Below the pieces are notes generated by a model. The model saw only the letters and a list, made by a program, of their open reading frames with translations, was not told the origin of the DNA and ran no database searches. A stretch of DNA of 64,000 bases, taken from contig NW_027490092.1 of assembly GCF_050948175.1 (NCBI RefSeq), positions 3,596,001 through 3,660,000 of the forward strand, written 5' to 3'. Every line of letters begins with the position of its first letter. Within the stretch, counting starts at the first letter, position 1. The position numbers and the translations under genes were made by a program. This document shows, piece by piece, positions 37,733 to 50,470 of this stretch. This stretch comes from Xylocopa sonorina (taxonomy: Eukaryota > Arthropoda > Insecta > Hymenoptera > Apidae).

Positions 37733-40700
37733 AAATGCTTATTAAGACGCGATATCGCACCTCATTTCTATGTTTCATGATAAGATATAATATGATTTGC
37801 GATGTGTTATGTATTCCTCGTCTACACTTCAAATGAATGTAAATGCGACACTTCCTTGCAAGGAAATAGCGTTTGCAAATGTCTACCTATCGTAGCAATA
37901 GTGTTCTAATGATTCTTAAAACGCGATATCGCATCTCATTTCTATGTTTCATGGTAAGGTATAATATGATTTGCGTAGTGTTATGTATTCCTCTTCTACA
38001 CTTCAAATGAATGTAAATGCGACACTTCCTTGCAAGGAAATAGCGTTTGCAGATGTCTACGTATCGTAGCAATAGAGTTCTTATGATTCTTAAAACGCGA
38101 TATCGCATCTCATTTCTATGTTTCATGGTAAGATATAATATGATTGGGGAAGTGTTATGTATTACTCGTCTACACTTCAAATAAATGTAAATGCGACACT
38201 TCCTTGCAAGGGAATAGCGTTTGCAGATGTCTACGTATCGTAGGGATGGAGTTCTAATGCTTCTTAAAACGACATATCGCACCTCATTTCTATGTTTCAT
38301 GATAAGATATAATATGATTTGCGATGTGTTATGTATTCCTCGTCTACACATCAAACGAATGTAAATGCGACACTTCCTTGCAAGGAAATGGCGTTTGCAG
38401 ATGTCTACGTATCGTAGCAATAGAGTTCCAATGCTTCTTAAAACGCGATATCGCATCTCATTTCTATGTTTCATGGTAAGATATAATATGATTGGGGAAG
38501 TGCTATGTATTCCTCGTCTACACTTCAAATGAATGTAAATGCGACACTTCCTTGCAAGGAAATAGCGTTTGCAAATGTCTACCTATCGTAGCAATAGTGT
38601 TCTAATGATTCTTAAAACGCGATATCGCATCTCATTTCTATGTTTCATGGTAATATATAATATGATTTGCGAAGTGTTATGTATTCCTCGTCTACACTTC
38701 AAATGAATGTGAATGCGACACTTCCTCGCTAGGATATAGCGTTTGCAAATGTCTACGTATCGCAGCAATAGAGTTCTTATGATTCTTAAAACGCGATATC
38801 GCATCTCATTTCTATGTTTCATGGTAAGATATAATATGATTTGCGAAGTGTCATGTATTCCCCGTCTACACTTCAAATGAATGTAAATGCCAAACTTCCC
38901 TGCTAGGAAATAGCGTTTGCAGATGTCTACGTATCGTAGGGATAGGGTTCTAATGCTTCTTAAAACGACATATCGCTCCTCATTTCTATGTTTCATGGTA
39001 AGATATAATATGATTTGCGACGTGTCATGTATTCTTCGTCTACACTTCAAATGAATGTAAATGCGACTCTTCCTTGCAAGGAAATAGCGTTTGCATATGT
39101 CTACGTATCGTAGCAATAGAGTTCTTATGATTCATAAAACGCGATATCGCATCTCATTTCTATGTTTCATGGTAAGGTATAATATGATTTGCGAAGTGTT
39201 ATGTATTCCTCGTCTACACTTCAAATGAATGTAAATGCGACACTTCCTTGCAAGGAAATAGCGTTTGGAGATGTCTACGTATCGTAGCAATAGAGTTCTT
39301 ATGATTCTTAAAACGCGATATCGCATATCATTTCTGTGTTTCATGGTAAGATATAATATGATTTGCGAAGTGTTATGTATTCCTCGTCTACACTTCAAAT
39401 GAATGTGAATGCGACACTTCCTCGCTAGGATATAGCGTTTGCAGATGTCTACGTATCGTAGCAATAGATTTCCAATGCTTCTTAAAACGCGATATCGCAT
39501 CTCATTTCTATGTTTCATGGTAAGATATAATATGATTGGAGAAGTGTTATGCATTCCTCGTCTACACTTCAAATGAATGTAAATGCGACACTTTCTTGCA
39601 AGGAAATAGCGTTTGCAAATGTCTACCTATCTTAGCAATAGTGTTCTAATACTTCTTAAAACGCGATATCGCTCCTCATTTCTATGTTTCATGATAAGGT
39701 ATAATATGATTTGCGATGTGTTATGTATTCCTCTTCTACACATCAAATGAATGTAAATGCGACACTTCCTTGCATGGAAATAGCGTTTGCAGATGTCAAC
39801 GTATCGTAGCAATAGAGATCTAATGCTCCTTAAAACGCGATATCGCATCTCATTTCTATGTTTCATGGTAAGATATGATATGATTTACGAAGTGTTATGT
39901 AGTCCACGTCTACACTTCAAATGAATGTGAATGCGACACTTCCTTGCTAGGAAATAGCGTTTGCAGATGTCTACGTATCGTACGGATGGAGTTTTTGTGC
40001 TTCTTAAAACGAGATATCGCATCTCATTTCTATGTTTCATGATAAGATGCTATATTCATTGCGACGTGTTATGAAGTCCACGTCTACACTTCAAATGAAT
40101 GTGAATGCGACACTTCCTTGCTAGGAAATAGCGTTTGCAGATGTCTACGTATCGAAGCAATAGAGTTCAAATGCTTCTTTAAACGTGATATCGCATCTCA
40201 TATCTATGTTTCATAGTAAGATATAATATGATTTGCGAAGTGTTATGTATTCCTCGTCTACACTTCAAATGAATGTAAATGCGACACTTCTTTGCTAGGA
40301 AATAGCGTTTGCAAATGTCTACCTATCGTAGCAATAGTGTTCTAATGCTTCTTAAAACGCGATATCGCATCTCATTTCTATGTTTCATGGTAAGATATAA
40401 TATGATTGGAGAAGTGTTATGTATTTCTCGTCTACGCTTCAAATGAATGTAAATGCGACACTTCCTTGCTAGGAAATAGCGTTTGCAAATGTCTACCTAT
40501 CGTAGCAATAGAGTTCCAATGCTTCTTAAAACGCGATATCGCATCTCATTTCTATGTTTCATCGTAAGATATAATATGATTGGGGAAGTGCTATGTATTC
40601 CTCGTCTACACTTCAAATGAATGTAAACGCGACACTTCCTTGCAAGGAAATAGCGTTTGCAAATGTCTACCTATCGTAGCAATAGTTTTCTTATGATTCT

Positions 40701-40864
40701 TAAAACGCGATATCGCATCTCATTTCTATGTTTCATGGTAAGGTATAATATGATTTGCGAAGTGTTATGTATTCCTCTTCTACACTTCAAATGAATGAAA
40801 ATGCGACACTTCCTTGCAAGGAAATAGCGTTTGCAGATGTCTACGTATCGTAGCAAAAGAGTTC
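37733..40864. repeat. 18-monomer (3,132-bp) unit, marker copy 4
   Basis: It matches the units on both sides at an offset of exactly 3,132 bp. It is nearly identical to them by eye, including the fused junction seen at 37,336 (here near 40,468). Sharing of that junction shows the shortened unit was amplified after it formed. Confidence 0.92.
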
Positions 40865-43693
40865 AAATGCTTATTAAGACGCGATATCGCACCTCATTTC
40901 TATGTTTCATGATAAGATATAATATGATTTGCGATGTGTTATGTATTCCTCGTCTACACTTCAAATGAATGTAAATGCGACACTTCCTTGCAAGGAAATA
41001 GCGTTTGCAAATGTCTACCTATCGTAGCAATAGTGTTCTAATGATTCTTAAAACGCGATATCGCATCTCATTTCTATGTTTCATGGTAAGGTATAATATG
41101 ATTTGCGTAGTGTTATGTATTCCTCTTCTACACTTCAAATGAATGTAAATGCGACACTTCCTTGCAAGGAAATAGCGTTTGCAGATGTCTACGTATCGTA
41201 GCAATAGAGTTCTTATGATTCTTAAAACGCGATATCGCATCTCATTTCTATGTTTCATGGTAAGATATAATATGATTGGGGAAGTGTTATGTATTACTCG
41301 TCTACACTTCAAATAAATGTAAATGCGACACTTCCTTGCAAGGGAATAGCGTTTGCAGATGTCTACGTATCGTAGGGATGGAGTTCTAATGCTTCTTAAA
41401 ACGACATATCGCACCTCATTTCTATGTTTCATGATAAGATATAATATGATTTGCGATGTGTTATGTATTCCTCGTCTACACATCAAACGAATGTAAATGC
41501 GACACTTCCTTGCAAGGAAATGGCGTTTGCAGATGTCTACGTATCGTAGCAATAGAGTTCCAATGCTTCTTAAAACGCGATATCGCATCTCATTTCTATG
41601 TTTCATGGTAAGATATAATATGATTGGGGAAGTGCTATGTATTCCTCGTCTACACTTCAAATGAATGTAAATGCGACACTTCCTTGCAAGGAAATAGCGT
41701 TTGCAAATGTCTACCTATCGTAGCAATAGTGTTCTAATGATTCTTAAAACGCGATATCGCATCTCATTTCTATGTTTCATGGTAATATATAATATGATTT
41801 GCGAAGTGTTATGTATTCCTCGTCTACACTTCAAATGAATGTGAATGCGACACTTCCTCGCTAGGATCTAGCGTTTGCAAATGTCTACGTATCGCAGCAA
41901 TAGAGTTCTTATGATTCTTAAAACGCGATATCGCATCTCATTTCTATGTTTCATGGTAAGATATAAAATGATTTGCGAAGTGTCATGTATTCCCCGTCTA
42001 CACTTCAAATGAATGTAAATGCCAAACTTCCCTGCTAGGAAATAGCGTTTGCAGATGTCTACGTATCGTAGGGATAGGGTTCTAATGCTTCTTAAAACGA
42101 CATATCGCTCCTCATTTCTATGTTTCATGGTAAGATATAATATGATTTGCGACGTGTCATGTATTCTTCGTCTACACTTCAAATGAATGTAAATGCGACT
42201 CTTCCTTGCAAGGAAATAGCGTTTGCATATGTCTACGTATCGTAGCAATAGAGTTCTTATGATTCATAAAACGCGATATCGCATCTCATTTCTATGTTTC
42301 ATGGTAAGGTATAATATGATTTGCGAAGTGTTATGTATTCCTCGTCTACACTTCAAATGAATGTAAATGCGACACTTCCTTGCAAGGAAATAGCGTTTGA
42401 AGATGTCTACGTATCGTAGCAATAGAGTTCTTATGATTCTTAGAACGCGATATCGCATATCATTTCTGTGTTTCATGGTAAGATATAATATGATTTGCGA
42501 AGTGTTATGTATTCCTCGTCTACACTTCAAATGAATGTGAATGCGACACTTCCTCGCTAGGATATAGCGTTTGCAGATGTCTACGTATCGTAGCAATAGA
42601 TTTCCAATGCTTCTTAAAACGCGATATCGCATCTCATTTCTATGTTTCATGGTAAGATATAATATGATTGGAGAAGTGTTATGCATTCCTCGTCTACACT
42701 TCAAATGAATGTAAATGCGACACTTTCTTGCAAGGAAATAGCGTTTGCAAATGTCTACCTATCTTAGCAATAGTGTTCTAATACTTCTTAAAACGCGATA
42801 TCGCTCCTCATTTCTATGTTTCATGATAAGGTATAATATGATTTGCGATGTGTTATGTATTCCTCTTCTACACATCAAATGAATGTAAATGCGACACTTC
42901 CTTGCATGGAAATAGCGTTTGCAGATGTCAACGTATCGTAGCAATAGAGATCTAATGCTCCTTAAAACGCGATATCGCATCTCATTTCTATGTTTCATGG
43001 TAAGATATGATATGATTTACGAAGTGTTATGTAGTCCACGTCTACACTTCAAATGAATGTGAATGCGACACTTCCTTGCTAGGAAATAGCGTTTGCAGAT
43101 GTCTACGTATCGTACGGATGGAGTTTTAGTGCTTCTTAAAACGAGATATCGCATCTCATTTCTATGTTTCATGATAAGATGCTATATTCATTGCGACGTG
43201 TTATGAAGTCCACGTCTACACTTCAAATGAATGTAAATGCGACACTTCCTTGCTAGGAAATAGCGTTTGCAAATGTCTACCTATCGTAGCAATAGTGTTC
43301 TAATACTTCTTAAAACGCGATATCGCATCTCATTTCTATGTTTCATCGTAAGATATAATATGATTTGCGAAGTGTTACGTATTCCTCGTCTACACTTCAA
43401 ATAAATGTACATGCGACACTTCCTTGCAAGGAAATAGCGTTTGCAGATGTCTACGTATCGAAGCAATAGAGTTCAAATGCTTCTTAAAACGAGATATCGC
43501 ATCTCATTTCTATGTTTCATGACAAGATGTAATATTCATTGCGAAGTGTTATGTATTTCTCGTCTACACTTCAAATGAATGTAAATGCGACACTTCCTTG
43601 CTAGGAAATAGCGTTTGCAGATGTCAACGTATCGTAGCAATAGAGATCTTATGCTTCTTAAAACGCCATATCGCATCTCATTTCTATGTTTCA
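40865..43693. repeat. 18-monomer-family unit, partial, marker copy 5
   Basis: It continues the 3,132-bp series to about 43,230, where two monomers are missing and the sequence jumps to the TAATACTTCTTAAAACG, CATCGTAAG and AATGTACATGCG series seen at 33,015. Private changes inside it, such as GGATCTAG near 41,866, ATATAAAATG near 41,963 and GTTTGAAGATG near 42,396, serve as lineage markers. Confidence 0.88.
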
Positions 43694-45607
43694 TGGTAAT
43701 ATATAATATGATTTGCGAAGTGTTATGTATTCCTCGTCTACACTTCAAATGAATGTGAATGCGACACTTCCTCGCTAGGATATAGCGTTTGCAAATGTCT
43801 ACGTATCGCAGCAATAGAGTTCTTATGATTCTTAAAACGCGATATCGCATCTCATTTCTATGTTTCATGGTAAGATATAAAATGATTTGCGAAGTGTCAT
43901 GTATTCCCCGTCTACACTTCAAATGAATGTAAATGCCAAACTTCCCTGCTAGGAAATAGCGTTTGCAGATGTCTACGTATCGTAGGGATAGGGTTCTAAT
44001 GCTTCTTAAAACGACATATCGCTCCTCATTTCTATGTTTCATGGTAAGATATAATATGATTTGCGACGTGTCATGTATTCTTCGTCTACACTTCAAATGA
44101 ATGTAAATGCGACTCTTCCTTGCAAGGAAATAGCGTTTGCATATGTCTACGTATCGTAGCAATAGAGTTCTTATGATTCATAAAACGCGATATCGCATCT
44201 CATTTCTATGTTTCATGGTAAGGTATAATATGATTTGCGAAGTGTTATGTATTCCTCGTCTACACTTCAAATGAATGTAAATGCGACACTTCCTTGCAAG
44301 GAAATAGCGTTTGAAGATGTCTACGTATCGTAGCAATAGAGTTCTTATGATTCTTAGAACGCGATATCGCATATCATTTCTGTGTTTCATGGTAAGATAT
44401 AATATGATTTGCGAAGTGTTATGTATTCCTCGTCTACACTTCAAATGAATGTGAATGCGACACTTCCTCGCTAGGATATAGCGTTTGCAGATGTCTACGT
44501 ATCGTAGCAATAGATTTCCAATGCTTCTTAAAACGCGATATCGCATCTCATTTCTATGTTTCATGGTAAGATATAATATGATTGGAGAAGTGTTATGCAT
44601 TCCTCGTCTACACTTCAAATGAATGTAAATGCGACACTTTCTTGCAAGGAAATAGCGTTTGCAAATGTCTACCTATCTTAGCAATAGTGTTCTAATACTT
44701 CTTAAAACGCGATATCGCTCCTCATTTCTATGTTTCATGATAAGGTATAATATGATTTGCGATGTGTTATGTATTCCTCTTCTACACATCAAATGAATGT
44801 AAATGCGACACTTCCTTGCATGGAAATAGCGTTTGCAGATGTCAACGTATCGTAGCAATAGAGATCTAATGCTCCTTAAAACGCGATATCGCATCTCATT
44901 TCTATGTTTCATGGTAAGATATGATATGATTTACGAAGTGTTATGTAGTCCACGTCTACACTTCAAATGAATGTGAATGCGACACTTCCTTGCTAGGAAA
45001 TAGCGTTTGCAGATGTCTACGTATCGTACGGATGGAGTTTTAGTGCTTCTTAAAACGAGATATCGCATCTCATTTCTATGTTTCATGATAAGATGCTATA
45101 TTCATTGCGACGTGTTATGAAGTCCACGTCTACACTTCAAATGAATGTAAATGCGACACTTCCTTGCTAGGAAATAGCGTTTGCAAATGTCTACCTATCG
45201 TAGCAATAGTGTTCTAATACTTCTTAAAACGCGATATCGCATCTCATTTCTATGTTTCATCGTAAGATATAATATGATTTGCGAAGTGTTACGTATTCCT
45301 CGTCTACACTTCAAATAAATGTACATGCGACACTTCCTTGCAAGGAAATAGCGTTTGCAGATGTCTACGTATCGAAGCAATAGAGTTCAAATGCTTCTTA
45401 AAACGAGATATCGCATCTCATTTCTATGTTTCATGACAAGATGTAATATTCATTGCGAAGTGTTATGTATTTCTCGTCTACACTTCAAATGAATGTAAAT
45501 GCGACACTTCCTTGCTAGGAAATAGCGTTTGCAGATGTCAACGTATCGTAGCAATAGAGATCTTATGCTTCTTAAAACGCCATATCGCATCTCATTTCTA
45601 TGTTTCA
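41780..45607. repeat. 11-monomer (1,914-bp) tandem duplication
   Basis: Sequence of about 41,780 to 43,693 recurs at about 43,694 to 45,607 at an offset of exactly 1,914 bp. The private variants ATATAAAATG and GTTTGAAGATG of the first copy are in the second copy at the expected places (near 43,877 and 44,310). The junction lies at about 43,675 to 43,700, where AAAACGCCATATCGC meets GGTAATATATAATATG. Confidence 0.9.
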
Positions 45608-46817
45608 TGGTAAGATTAGATATGATTTACGAAGTGTTATGTAGTCCACGTCTACACTTCAAATGAATGTGAATGCGACACTTCCTTGCTAGGAAATAGC
45701 GTTTGCAGATGTCTACGTATCGTAGGGATGGAGTTTTAGTGCTTCTTAAAACTTGATATCGCATCTCATTTCTATGTTTCATGATAAGATATAATATTCA
45801 TTGCGAAATGTTACGTAGTCCTCGTCTACACTTCAAATGAATGTAAATGCAATACTTCCTTGCAAGGAAATAGCGTTTGCAGATGTCTACGTATCGAAGC
45901 AATAGAGTTCAAATGCTTCTTAAAACGCGATATCGCATCTCATTTCTATGTTTCATGATAAGATGTTATATTCATTGCGAAGTGTTATGTAGTCCACGTC
46001 TACACTTCAAATGAATGTGAATGCGACACTTCCTTGCTAGGAAATAGCGTTTGCAGATGTCTACGTATCGTAGGGATGGAGTTCTAGTGCTTCTTAAAAC
46101 GTGATATCGCATCTCATTTCTATGTTTCATGATAAGATGTAATATTCATTGCGAAGTGTTATGTAGTCCTCGTCTACACTTCAAATGAATGTGAATGCAA
46201 TACTTCCTTGCAAGGAAATAGCGTTTGCAGATGTCTACGTATCGAAGCAATAGAGTTCAAATGCTTCTTAAAACGAGATATTGCATCTCATATCTATGTT
46301 TCATGGTAAGATATAATATTCATTGCGAAGTGTTTTGCATTCCTCATCTACGATTCAAATGGATGTAAATGCGACACTTCCTTGCTAGGAAGTAGCGTTT
46401 GCAAATGTCCACGTATCGGAGCAATAGAGTTCTAACGCTTCTTTAAACGCGATATCGCATCTCATTTCTATGTTTCATAGTAAGATAGAATATGATTTGC
46501 GAAGTGTTATGTAGTCCTCGTCTACACTTCAAATGAATGTAAATGCGACACATCCTTGCTAGGAAATAGCGTTTGCAGATGTCTACGTATCGTAGGGATG
46601 GGGTTCTAATGCTTCTTAGAACGTGATACCGCATCTCACTTCTATGTTTCATGATAAGATGTAATATTCATTGCGAAGTGCTATGTATTCCTCGTCTACA
46701 CTTCAAATGAATGTAAATGCGACACTTCCTTGCTTGGAAATAGCGTTTGCAGATGTCTACGTATCGTAGCAATAGAGTTCTTATGATACTTAAAACGCGT
46801 AATCGCATCTCATTTCT

Positions 46818-46991
46818 ATGTCGCATGATAGGATATAATATTCATTGTAAAGTGTTATGTATAACTCGTATTCTCTTCAGAAGAATGTAAATGCGACACT
46901 TCCTTGCAAGGAATTAGCGTTTGCAGATGTCTACGTATCGTAGGGATAGAGTTCTAATGCTTCTCAAAACGCGATATCGCATCTCATTTCT
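46818..46991. repeat. Strongly variant monomer type D, copy 1
   Basis: This monomer departs from the consensus over its first 70 bp. It has ATGTCGCATGATAGG, ATTCATTGTAAAGTG, TATAACTCGTATTCTC and TTCAGAAGAATG where others have ATGTTTCATGGTAAG, TGATTTGCGAAGTG, TATTCCTCGTCTACAC and TTCAAATGAATG. The rest is typical. Related copies occur at 49,950, 56,909, 60,479 and 61,349. Confidence 0.9.
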
Positions 46992-47165
46992 ATGTTTCAT
47001 GATAAGGTATAATATTAATTGCGAAGTGTTATGTAAACCTCGCATTCACTTCAAAAGTACGTAAATGCGACACTTCCTTGCAAGGAAATAGCGTTTGGAG
47101 ATGTCTACGCATCGTAGCAATAGAGTTCTTATGATTCTTAAAACGCAATATCGCATCTCATTTCT
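46992..47165. repeat. Variant monomer type E, copy 1
   Basis: It follows a type D monomer directly. It carries ATATTAATTGCGAAG, GTAAACCTCGCATTCAC and CTTCAAAAGTACGTAAATG in place of the consensus. The D-E pair recurs as a unit at 49,950 to 50,297 and 60,479 to 60,826. Confidence 0.88.
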
Positions 47166-49949
47166 GTGTTTCATGGTAAGATATAATATGATTTGCGAAG
47201 TGTTATGTATACCTCGTCTACACTTCAAATGAATGTGAATGCGACACTTCCTCGCTAGGATATAGCGTTTGCAGATGTCTACGTATCGTAGCAATAGATT
47301 TCCAATGCTTCTTAAAACGCGATATCGCATCTCATTTCTATGTTTCATGGTAAGATATAATATGATTGGAGAAGTGTTATGTATTTCTCGTCTACACTTC
47401 AAATGAATGTAAATGCGACACTTCCTTGCAAGGAAATAGCGTTTGAAGATGTCTACGTATCGTAGCAATAGAGTTCTTATGATTCTTAGAACGCGATATC
47501 GCATATCATTTCTGTGTTTCATGGTAAGATATAATATGATTTGCGAAGTGTTATGTATTCCTCGTCTACACTTCAAATGAATGTGAATGCGACACTTCCT
47601 CGCTAGGATATAGCGTTTGCAGATGTCTACGTATCGTAGCAATAGATTTCCAATGCTTCTTAAAACGCGATATCGCATCTCATTTCTATGTTTCATGGTA
47701 AGATATAATATGATTGGAGAAGTGTTATGCATTCCTCGTCTACACTTCAAATGAATGTAAATGCGACACTTTCTTGCAAGGAAATAGCGTTTGCAAATGT
47801 CTACCTATCTTAGCAATAGTGTTCTAATACTTCTTAAAACGCGATATCGCTCCTCATTTCTATGTTTCATGATAAGGTATAATATGATTTGCGATGTGTT
47901 ATGTATTCCTCTTCTACACATCAAATGAATGTAAATGCGACACTTCCTTGCATGGAAATAGCGTTTGCAGATGTCAACGTATCGTAGCAATAGAGATCTA
48001 ATGCTCCTTAAAACGCGATATCGCATCTCATTTCTATGTTTCATGGTAAGATATGATATGATTTACGAAGTGTTATGTAGTCCACGTCTACACTTCAAAT
48101 GAATGTGAATGCGACACTTCCTTGCTAGGAAATAGCGTTTGCAGATGTCTACGTATCGTACGGATGGAGTTTTAGTGCTTCTTAAAACGAGATATCGCAT
48201 CTCATTTCTATGTTTCATGATAAGATGCTATATTCATTGCGACGTGTTATGAAGTCCACGTCTACACTTCAAATGAATGTAAATGCGACACTTCCTTGCT
48301 AGGAAATAGCGTTTGCAAATGTCTACCTATCGTAGCAATAGTGTTCTAATACTTCTTAAAACGCGATATCGCATCTCATTTCTATGTTTCATCGTAAGAT
48401 ATAATATGATTTGCGAAGTGTTACGTATTCCTCGTCTACACTTCAAATAAATGTACATGCGACACTTCCTTGCAAGGAAATAGCGTTTGCAGATGTCTAC
48501 GTATCGAAGCAATAGAGTTCAAATGCTTCTTAAAACGAGATATCGCATCTCATTTCTATGTTTCATGACAAGATGTAATATTCATTGCGAAGTGTTATGT
48601 ATTTCTCGTCTACACTTCAAATGAATGTAAATGCGACACTTCCTTGCTAGGAAATAGCGTTTGCAGATGTCAACGTATCGTAGCAATAGAGATCTTATGC
48701 TTCTTAAAACGCCATATCGCATCTCATTTCTATGTTTCATGGTAAGATTAGATATGATTTACGAAGTGTTATGTAGTCCACGTCTACACTTCAAATGAAT
48801 GTGAATGCGACACTTCCTTGCTAGGAAATAGCGTTTGCAGATGTCTACGTATCGTAGGGATGGAGTTTTAGTGCTTCTTAAAACTTGATATCGCATCTCA
48901 TTTCTATGTTTCATGATAAGATATAATATTCATTGCGAAATGTTACGTAGTCCTCGTCTACACTTCAAATGAATGTAAATGCAATACTTCCTTGCAAGGA
49001 AATAGCGTTTGCAGATGTCTACGTATCGAAGCAATAGAGTTCAAATGCTTCTTAAAACGCGATATCGCATCTCATTTCTATGTTTCATGATAAGATGTTA
49101 TATTCATTGCGAAGTGTTATGTAGTCCACGTCTACACTTCAAATGAATGTGAATGCGACACTTCCTTGCTAGGAAATAGCGTTTGCAGATGTCTACGTAT
49201 CGTAGGGATGGAGTTCTAGTGCTTCTTAAAACGTGATATCGCATCTCATTTCTATGTTTCATGATAAGATGTAATATTCATTGCGAAGTGTTATGTAGTC
49301 CTCGTCTACACTTCAAATGAATGTGAATGCAATACTTCCTTGCAAGGAAATAGCGTTTGCAGATGTCTACGTATCGAAGCAATAGAGTTCAAATGCTTCT
49401 TAAAACGAGATATTGCATCTCATATCTATGTTTCATGGTAAGATATAATATTCATTGCGAAGTGTTTTGCATTCCTCATCTACGATTCAAATGGATGTAA
49501 ATGCGACACTTCCTTGCTAGGAAGTAGCGTTTGCAAATGTCCACGTATCGGAGCAATAGAGTTCTAACGCTTCTTTAAACGCGATATCGCATCTCATTTC
49601 TATGTTTCATGGTAAGATAGAATATGATTTGCGAAGTGTTATGTAGTCCTCGTCTACACTTCAAATGAATGTAAATGCGACACATCCTTGCTAGGAAATA
49701 GCGTTTGCAGATGTCTACGTATCGTAGGGATGGGGTTCTAATGCTTCTTAGAACGTGATACCGCATCTCACTTCTATGTTTCATGATAAGATGTAATATT
49801 CATTGCGAAGTGCTATGTATTCCTCGTCTACACTTCAAATGAATGTAAATGCGACACTTCCTTGCTTGGAAATAGCGTTTGCAGATGTCTACGTATCGTA
49901 GCAATAGAGTTCTTATGATACTTAAAACGCGTAATCGCATCTCATTTCT

Positions 49950-50297
49950 ATGTCGCATGATAGGATATAATATTCATTGTAAAGTGTTATGTATAACTCG
50001 TATTCTCTTCAGAAGAATGTAAATGCGACACTTCCTTGCAAGGAATTAGCGTTTGCAGATGTCTACGTATCGTAGGGATAGAGTTCTAATGCTTCTCAAA
50101 ACGCGATATCGCATCTCATTTCTATGTTTCATGATAAGGTATAATATTAATTGCGAAGTGTTATGTAAACCTCGCATTCACTTCAAAAGTACGTAAATGC
50201 GACACTTCCTTGCAAGGAAATAGCGTTTGGAGATGTCTACGCATCGTAGCAATAGAGTTCTTATGATTCTTAAAACGCGATATCGCATCTCATTTCT
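49950..50297. repeat. Variant D-E monomer pair, copy 2
   Basis: It is the same pair as at 46,818 to 47,165, shifted by 3,132 bp as part of the second-generation 18-monomer repeat. Confidence 0.9.
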
Positions 50298-50470
50298 GTG
50301 TTTCATGGTAAGATATAATATGATTTGCGAAGTGTTATGTATACCTCGTCTACACTTCAAATGAATGTGAATGCGACACTTCCTCGCTAGGATATAGCGT
50401 TTGCAGATGTCTACGTATCGTAGCAATAGATTTCCAATGCTTCATAAACGCGATATCGCATCTCATTTCT
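50298..50470. repeat. 173-bp monomer (1-bp deletion)
   Basis: CTTCATAAACGCG near 50,440 has one A fewer than related CTTCATAAAACGCG monomers such as that at about 53,750. It lies at or next to the junction between domains 4 and 5. Confidence 0.93.

Larger units (their letters stand above)
44258..47389. repeat. Second-generation 18-monomer unit A (3,132 bp)
   Basis: This stretch recurs immediately downstream at an offset of 3,132 bp from about 47,390. Its content differs from the 34 to 41 kb units. It combines part of the 11-monomer block, the nine-monomer block first seen at 33.0 to 34.6 kb, and two strongly variant monomers (46,818 and 46,992). The 18-monomer length therefore arose a second time with different composition. 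Confidence 0.87.
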
